DNA of 64,000 bases, from the NCBI RefSeq assembly GCF_029240175.1, contig NZ_JARBTM010000012.1, positions 82,804 through 146,803 on the forward strand. Direction: 5' to 3'. Shown piece by piece: positions 60,938 to 64,000 of the stretch. Below the pieces are notes generated by a model that had not been told where the DNA came from, ran no database searches, and was given only the letters and a program-made list of their open reading frames with translations. How positions within the stretch are numbered: position 1 is the first letter of the stretch; each line of letters starts with the position of its first letter. The DNA is from Anaerosolibacter sp. GTDB lineage: Bacteria; Bacillota; Clostridia; Peptostreptococcales; Thermotaleaceae. A program made the translations under genes and the position numbers.

Positions 60938-61600
60938 TTATTTTTTAATGATTTGATGAACAAATCCAGGTGTACCATTAAAATCTGCTGCACTTACTGT
61001 ATAAGTAAAGGCTTCATTCGCATTTTCGACGAAAGATTTCGTCCATTCAGCTCTTAATTGATAAAACACTTTAACATCAGCCCCAACAGCCTCCCAGTAG
61101 CCTTTGTGAAGGCATTGAACATTCTTCCATTCTACATGATTAGGTTCAGCTGTTGTTACATTATTTACATTATCACAAGGCATGCCATCCAATATATAGT
61201 TGTTAAGTGCCTTATAAATTCCAGGGGCACTTTCAACCTGACCTTTTGACTGTGCATCCGTGCCTGATTGAATACCTTGTTGTCTGTATAAGCCCATGGC
61301 AATATCTATGGCTTCTTGACCATGGTTATGAAACACAGATGTAAGAATGCCCGCTTGTCGAGTCTCTGCAATAGAAATTCTGCTTTGAAGCCAACCATGA
61401 ATATTATCTGTATCGATTAACTGATCTAGGGGTGCATCAGGTAATAGAGTTCCATACTTATTGACAGCCTGTTCCACGATTGTATCAATTTCACCACCAT
61501 ATTTTGAAGTAAAGGCATGGATTAATTCAACCTCTAACTTCTCATGCAGCTTTATTTTATTAAATAACCAGTGATGAATTGGACCTAAAAATCTACTCAT
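60938..61600 (-). CDS. Conserved hypothetical protein of the sirohaem reductase operon
   Basis: ATG 61600 follows AAGGAGG and gives 220 residues. It has no membrane span or signal. It is helical, with His residues early in the sequence (GPIHHWLFNKIKLHEKLEVE) and later ILTSVFHNHGQEAIDIAMGL; two Cys, in DGMPCDN and NVQCLHKG. Conserved His and Cys would suit haem or metal binding, but I do not recognise the family. It lies between a small sulfite/nitrite reductase and a DUF1858 gene. Confidence 0.7.
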   Translation of the reverse strand: MSRFLGPIHHWLFNKIKLHEKLEVELIHAFTSKYGGEIDTIVEQAVNKYGTLLPDAPLDQLIDTDNIHGWLQSRISIAETRQAGILTSVFHNHGQEAIDIAMGLYRQQGIQSGTDAQSKGQVESAPGIYKALNNYILDGMPCDNVNNVTTAEPNHVEWKNVQCLHKGYWEAVGADVKVFYQLRAEWTKSFVENANEAFTYTVSAADFNGTPGFVHQIIKK

Positions 61601-61665
61601 TTGAACGCCTCCTTCTATTGTTATTATAATTCCCTTCATGGGTGTAATCTATGATTTAAATCACA

Positions 61666-62346
61666 TTATTTACTTTTCTCAATCTTAAAACGCTCCATGA
61701 CATCTTGCTGAAACTTTTCGAAGGTAATTTTATCAATAAAATCACCTAACTTTTCTCCCGTAGAAGCATTTTCATTGTAGTAGTCCACAATAACCTTTAC
61801 AAGTAAAAATGCTTGGTCTTCCGTTAAGCCAATCGTTACAATATCGGATAGTCTTTGATGAAAGCCCGCGCTGCCGCCTACAGTAACAATATATCCATCT
61901 ACATCTGCGATAACACCAATGTCTTTGGAATAGACACTAGTACATGCATTTCTACAGCCTGCCACACCAATTTTGGTACGGTTGGGTGTTTGAGCTCCAT
62001 AAAAGGTTTTTTCAAGTTTCATTCCCAATCTTAATGAATTTTGCTTCGCCCGCTTGCAAAAGGATGCGGGACACATCTCTACATTTTTTACAGAATAAGG
62101 AGATAAGACCGCTGGTTCCATGCCCAGCTCTGCCCAAACTTTATTCACATCTTCTGCTTGTAGGCCTGTGATCATAATTCGTTGACCGGAAGTAATTTTT
62201 AAGGTGCCTTGATATTTTTTAGCTACTTCGCCGATTTTAACGAGCAAATCAGGTTTAATGAAACCCCCAGGAATTCTTGGCGTTATGGCATAGGTCTTAT
62301 TGCCGTTCCTAATTTTTTGCAAATTTGCATATTTTGGTGCATCCAT
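61666..62346 (-). CDS. Small sulfite/nitrite reductase-like protein
   Basis: ATG 62346 follows AAGGAG and gives 226 residues. An N-terminal ferredoxin-like substrate half-domain (about 10-75, LKITSGQRIMITGLQAEDV) precedes the sirohaem and [4Fe-4S] motif, CPASFCKR with GCRNACTS. Being about half the size of full reductases, it resembles the compact dissimilatory-like or NirA-like forms of anaerobes. It may reduce sulfite or nitrite using an unknown donor. It is divergent from a Crp/Fnr gene across a palindromic site and leads an operon with two small genes. Confidence 0.85.
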   Translation of the reverse strand: MDAPKYANLQKIRNGNKTYAITPRIPGGFIKPDLLVKIGEVAKKYQGTLKITSGQRIMITGLQAEDVNKVWAELGMEPAVLSPYSVKNVEMCPASFCKRAKQNSLRLGMKLEKTFYGAQTPNRTKIGVAGCRNACTSVYSKDIGVIADVDGYIVTVGGSAGFHQRLSDIVTIGLTEDQAFLLVKVIVDYYNENASTGEKLGDFIDKITFEKFQQDVMERFKIEKSK

Positions 62347-62434
62347 ATATTTCACTCCTTGTGATAATCATCTTTGATAAGTCTATTATAATATGGGAAA
62401 AATATCTAAAAAACAATTTAAGTCACAAATTTAC

Positions 62435-62448
62435 GTGATATATATCAC
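62435..62448. promoter_or_regulatory. Crp/Fnr-type palindrome between divergent genes
   Basis: GTGATATATATCAC is a perfect palindrome with the GTGA-N6-TCAC spacing of Crp/Fnr sites. It lies about 90 bases from each start, so the regulator at 62534 could control both directions. Confidence 0.7.
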
Positions 62449-62533
62449 TTTGTCACAAAACTATTTAAAATATACGAATTAAGGTATATGATAGGTACAT
62501 GCACTTTTATTATTTTTATGAAAGAGGGATAGA

Positions 62534-63220
62534 ATGAATAAGAATATTGCATTGATAAAGCACATGCCAATATTTTCTCAATTAAGCGATGAATCTCTTG
62601 AGAAAATTGCTGCCATAACAGTGGAGAAAAAATATAGAAAAGGAACCATCATTTTTATGGAAGGGGATCCTGGAGAAGCAATTTTCTTTATCAAATCTGG
62701 CAAAGTAAAAATTTCTAAGACCTCATCTGATGGCAGGGAGTTGATCTTAAATATCTATGGGGATGGAGATGTGTTTGCTGAGGTGACTATCTTTAATGAT
62801 GTACAGTATCCTGCTACATCAGAAGTTATTGAGGATGCAGTCGTTGGAATGATTATGAATAAGGATTTGGAGGAATTGGTGAAGCGGGATGCGGATTTAG
62901 CGCTGCAAATCATAAAGATTTTAAATAAGAGATTGTATATGTCACAGATGAAATTAAAGCAAATGGCATTGAGTGACACCTATGTGAGAACAGCTCAAAT
63001 GATCATCAAGCTTGCCCATGAGCATGGTATAGAAAAAAACAATGCCATTGAATTGAAATTAGAATTATCGAGACAAGAATTAGCCAATATGATCGGAACG
63101 GCAAGAGAAACAGTAAGTAGGGCCCTTGGTCAATTTAAGAAAGAAGGATCTATTGATATTAGTGGAAAGAAAATTGTTGTAAAGAACATGGAGAAGTTGA
63201 AAACTTGGATAGACTCTTAA
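62534..63220 (+). CDS. Crp/Fnr-family transcriptional regulator
   Basis: 228 residues from ATG 62534 after GAGGGATAG. The beta-roll effector domain (about 10-130) includes GTIIFMEGDPGEAIFFIKSG, and the helix-turn-helix (about 170-205) reads LSRQELANMIGTARETVSRA. It lacks the N-terminal cysteine cluster of the regulator at 59967, so its signal differs (nitric oxide, haem or another ligand are common). Its divergent position and the palindrome at 62435 point to control of the sulfite/nitrite reductase operon. Confidence 0.9.
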   Translation: MNKNIALIKHMPIFSQLSDESLEKIAAITVEKKYRKGTIIFMEGDPGEAIFFIKSGKVKISKTSSDGRELILNIYGDGDVFAEVTIFNDVQYPATSEVIEDAVVGMIMNKDLEELVKRDADLALQIIKILNKRLYMSQMKLKQMALSDTYVRTAQMIIKLAHEHGIEKNNAIELKLELSRQELANMIGTARETVSRALGQFKKEGSIDISGKKIVVKNMEKLKTWIDS

Positions 63221-63221
63221 G

Positions 63222-63259
63222 AAGAAGTGTGCATTGTATCGATACAATGCACACTTCTT
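63222..63259. terminator. Perfect 38-base palindrome, probable terminator
   Basis: Arms AAGAAGTGTGCATTGTAT and complement meet at CG without a loop gap. T-rich flanks are weak, so it may be a terminator or an element of another kind. Confidence 0.6.
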
Positions 63260-63277
63260 AAATTTGCAAATGGGGTA

Positions 63278-63306
63278 TTTACTACAAAGGGGCGAGATGG
63301 TATAAT
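63278..63306 (+). promoter_or_regulatory. Promoter of the ECF S-component gene
   Basis: TTTACT (63278-63283), 17 bases, TATAAT (63301-63306). No riboswitch is apparent in the short leader. Confidence 0.6.
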
Positions 63307-63353
63307 AGTAATTGAGAAAACATACATACAATTTGTAAAGGGGGAGCAGTACA

Positions 63354-63887
63354 ATGTGGAAAATGAGTATTAAAAAATTGGTTCTTTCTGGATTAATGGC
63401 AGCTCTTGTTTTGGTTGGGACAATGCTGATTCAAGTTCCTACTCCGATGAAAGGGTATATTCATATAGGTGACAGTATGGTTTATTTAAGTGGTATTTTA
63501 TTAGGACCTATAGGTGGAAGTTTGGCGGCAGCTGTGGGTTCAATGCTGGCAGATCTGTTTTTGGGATATGGTGTATATGCGCCAGCTACATTTGTGATTA
63601 AAGGTTTAGATGCCTTGATTGTTGGATTCATCTATCACAAAATGCTAAATGAACAAGGGTCTTTGGCTAGAAAGCTTGTTACATTTACTGTATCTGTTGT
63701 ATTTGGCGGTGCCATTATGGTTGGCGGCTATTTGGTCTATGAGACAATGCTATACGGTTTTGCAGCCGCAGTACCAAATGTCTTAGCCAATGTAACCCAG
63801 GCTGTAGGTGGAGGTATACTGGCAGCTCCATTGTTATTGAGCTTAGACAAGATAAAAGTATTTCAAAATTTATATGACCATAATTAA
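63354..63887 (+). CDS. ECF transporter substrate-binding (S) component
   Basis: 177 residues with about six membrane spans. It starts at ATG 63354, seven bases after GGGGAG. The first helix carries the KKLVLSGLMAALVLVGTML pattern with the small-residue motif used to dock the energising module. GYIHIGDSMVYLSGILLGPIGG is typical of vitamin-type S components with a conserved His/Asp loop. The A and T components are not in the window, so it probably shares a group II module. The substrate is unknown. Confidence 0.88.
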   Translation: MWKMSIKKLVLSGLMAALVLVGTMLIQVPTPMKGYIHIGDSMVYLSGILLGPIGGSLAAAVGSMLADLFLGYGVYAPATFVIKGLDALIVGFIYHKMLNEQGSLARKLVTFTVSVVFGGAIMVGGYLVYETMLYGFAAAVPNVLANVTQAVGGGILAAPLLLSLDKIKVFQNLYDHN

Positions 63888-63939
63888 GACTTCCTGAGGG
63901 GCAATGTCATTAAGATAAGAAAAACAGACGATTTTATTT

Positions 63940-63977
63940 AAATCAGCGTATAGAAATTATACGCTGATTTTTTATAT
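63940..63977 (+). terminator. Rho-independent terminator
   Basis: Arms AAATCAGCGTATA and TATACGCTGATTT followed by TTTATAT. Confidence 0.9.
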
Positions 63978-64000
63978 AATTTTTTAAAAAGACTTGACTT

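Noticed and set aside
1..64000. tRNA or rRNA genes
   Set aside because: No cloverleaf with a T-arm GTTCGAATC motif or rRNA-like conserved stretch was found on either strand.

Overview
The window looks like a stretch of chromosome from a low-GC, anaerobic, spore-forming Clostridia species. I would guess an Alkaliphilus-like member, but that is an impression from gene content and was not tested. The pointers are: strong AGGAGG ribosome sites and AT-rich codons; a CwlD-type spore-cortex amidase; sodium-dependent transport (GltS, NhaC, an OadB-like subunit); a T-box, manganese riboswitches and a c-di-GMP riboswitch; and anaerobic redox genes (sirohaem reductase, DUF1858 protein, Cys-cluster Crp/Fnr regulator). 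No rRNA, tRNA or CRISPR array is visible.

Left arm (1-9.4 kb): the end of a glycosyltransferase, a possible 36-residue peptide gene, two tandem paralogous 86-residue proteins of unknown function, homoserine dehydrogenase, a sodium/glutamate symporter beside a GlnK/GlnL-like two-component system, and a large GGDEF-EAL sensor protein.

Integrated element (9,806 to about 19,925): a gene for a P-loop ATPase is split in two. Its halves at 9,526 and 19,923 rejoin in frame across a shared CCCATG. The inner flanks of the two junctions are an 18-bp inverted repeat with one mismatch, as expected for a circular attP. The element carries its own large serine recombinase, a chemoreceptor under a c-di-GMP-I riboswitch, a regulator with direct-repeat operators, the wreck of a type I restriction system, a PC4-like protein, and a 1,133-residue reverse transcriptase joined to a C-terminal HD phosphohydrolase-like domain. 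That fusion is the best candidate here for an undescribed, probably anti-phage, system.

Catabolic region (21-31 kb): a TAXI-type TRAP transporter, then a LacI-type regulator and uxaB-uxaC-uxaA for hexuronate breakdown. An identical 17-bp operator lies in opposite orientation before lacI and before uxaB.

Housekeeping and ion region (31-47 kb): AIM24-like and DUF421 proteins, a Nudix-like protein lacking its catalytic glutamates, CwlD, arginine deiminase, a KtrA-like potassium regulator behind a manganese riboswitch, a MarR/MATE efflux pair with two palindromic operators, RarA, asparaginyl-tRNA synthetase behind a T-box, NhaC, an orphan OadB/OadG-like pair behind a second manganese riboswitch, and cardiolipin synthase.

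Right arm (47-64 kb): an AlaX-type editing protein, many poorly known proteins, a nitrilase-family amidase, a solitary Eco57I-type DNA methyltransferase, a TPR protein, two Crp/Fnr regulators around a small sirohaem reductase cluster, and an ECF transporter S component. Two families of short hairpin repeats are scattered through the right half.
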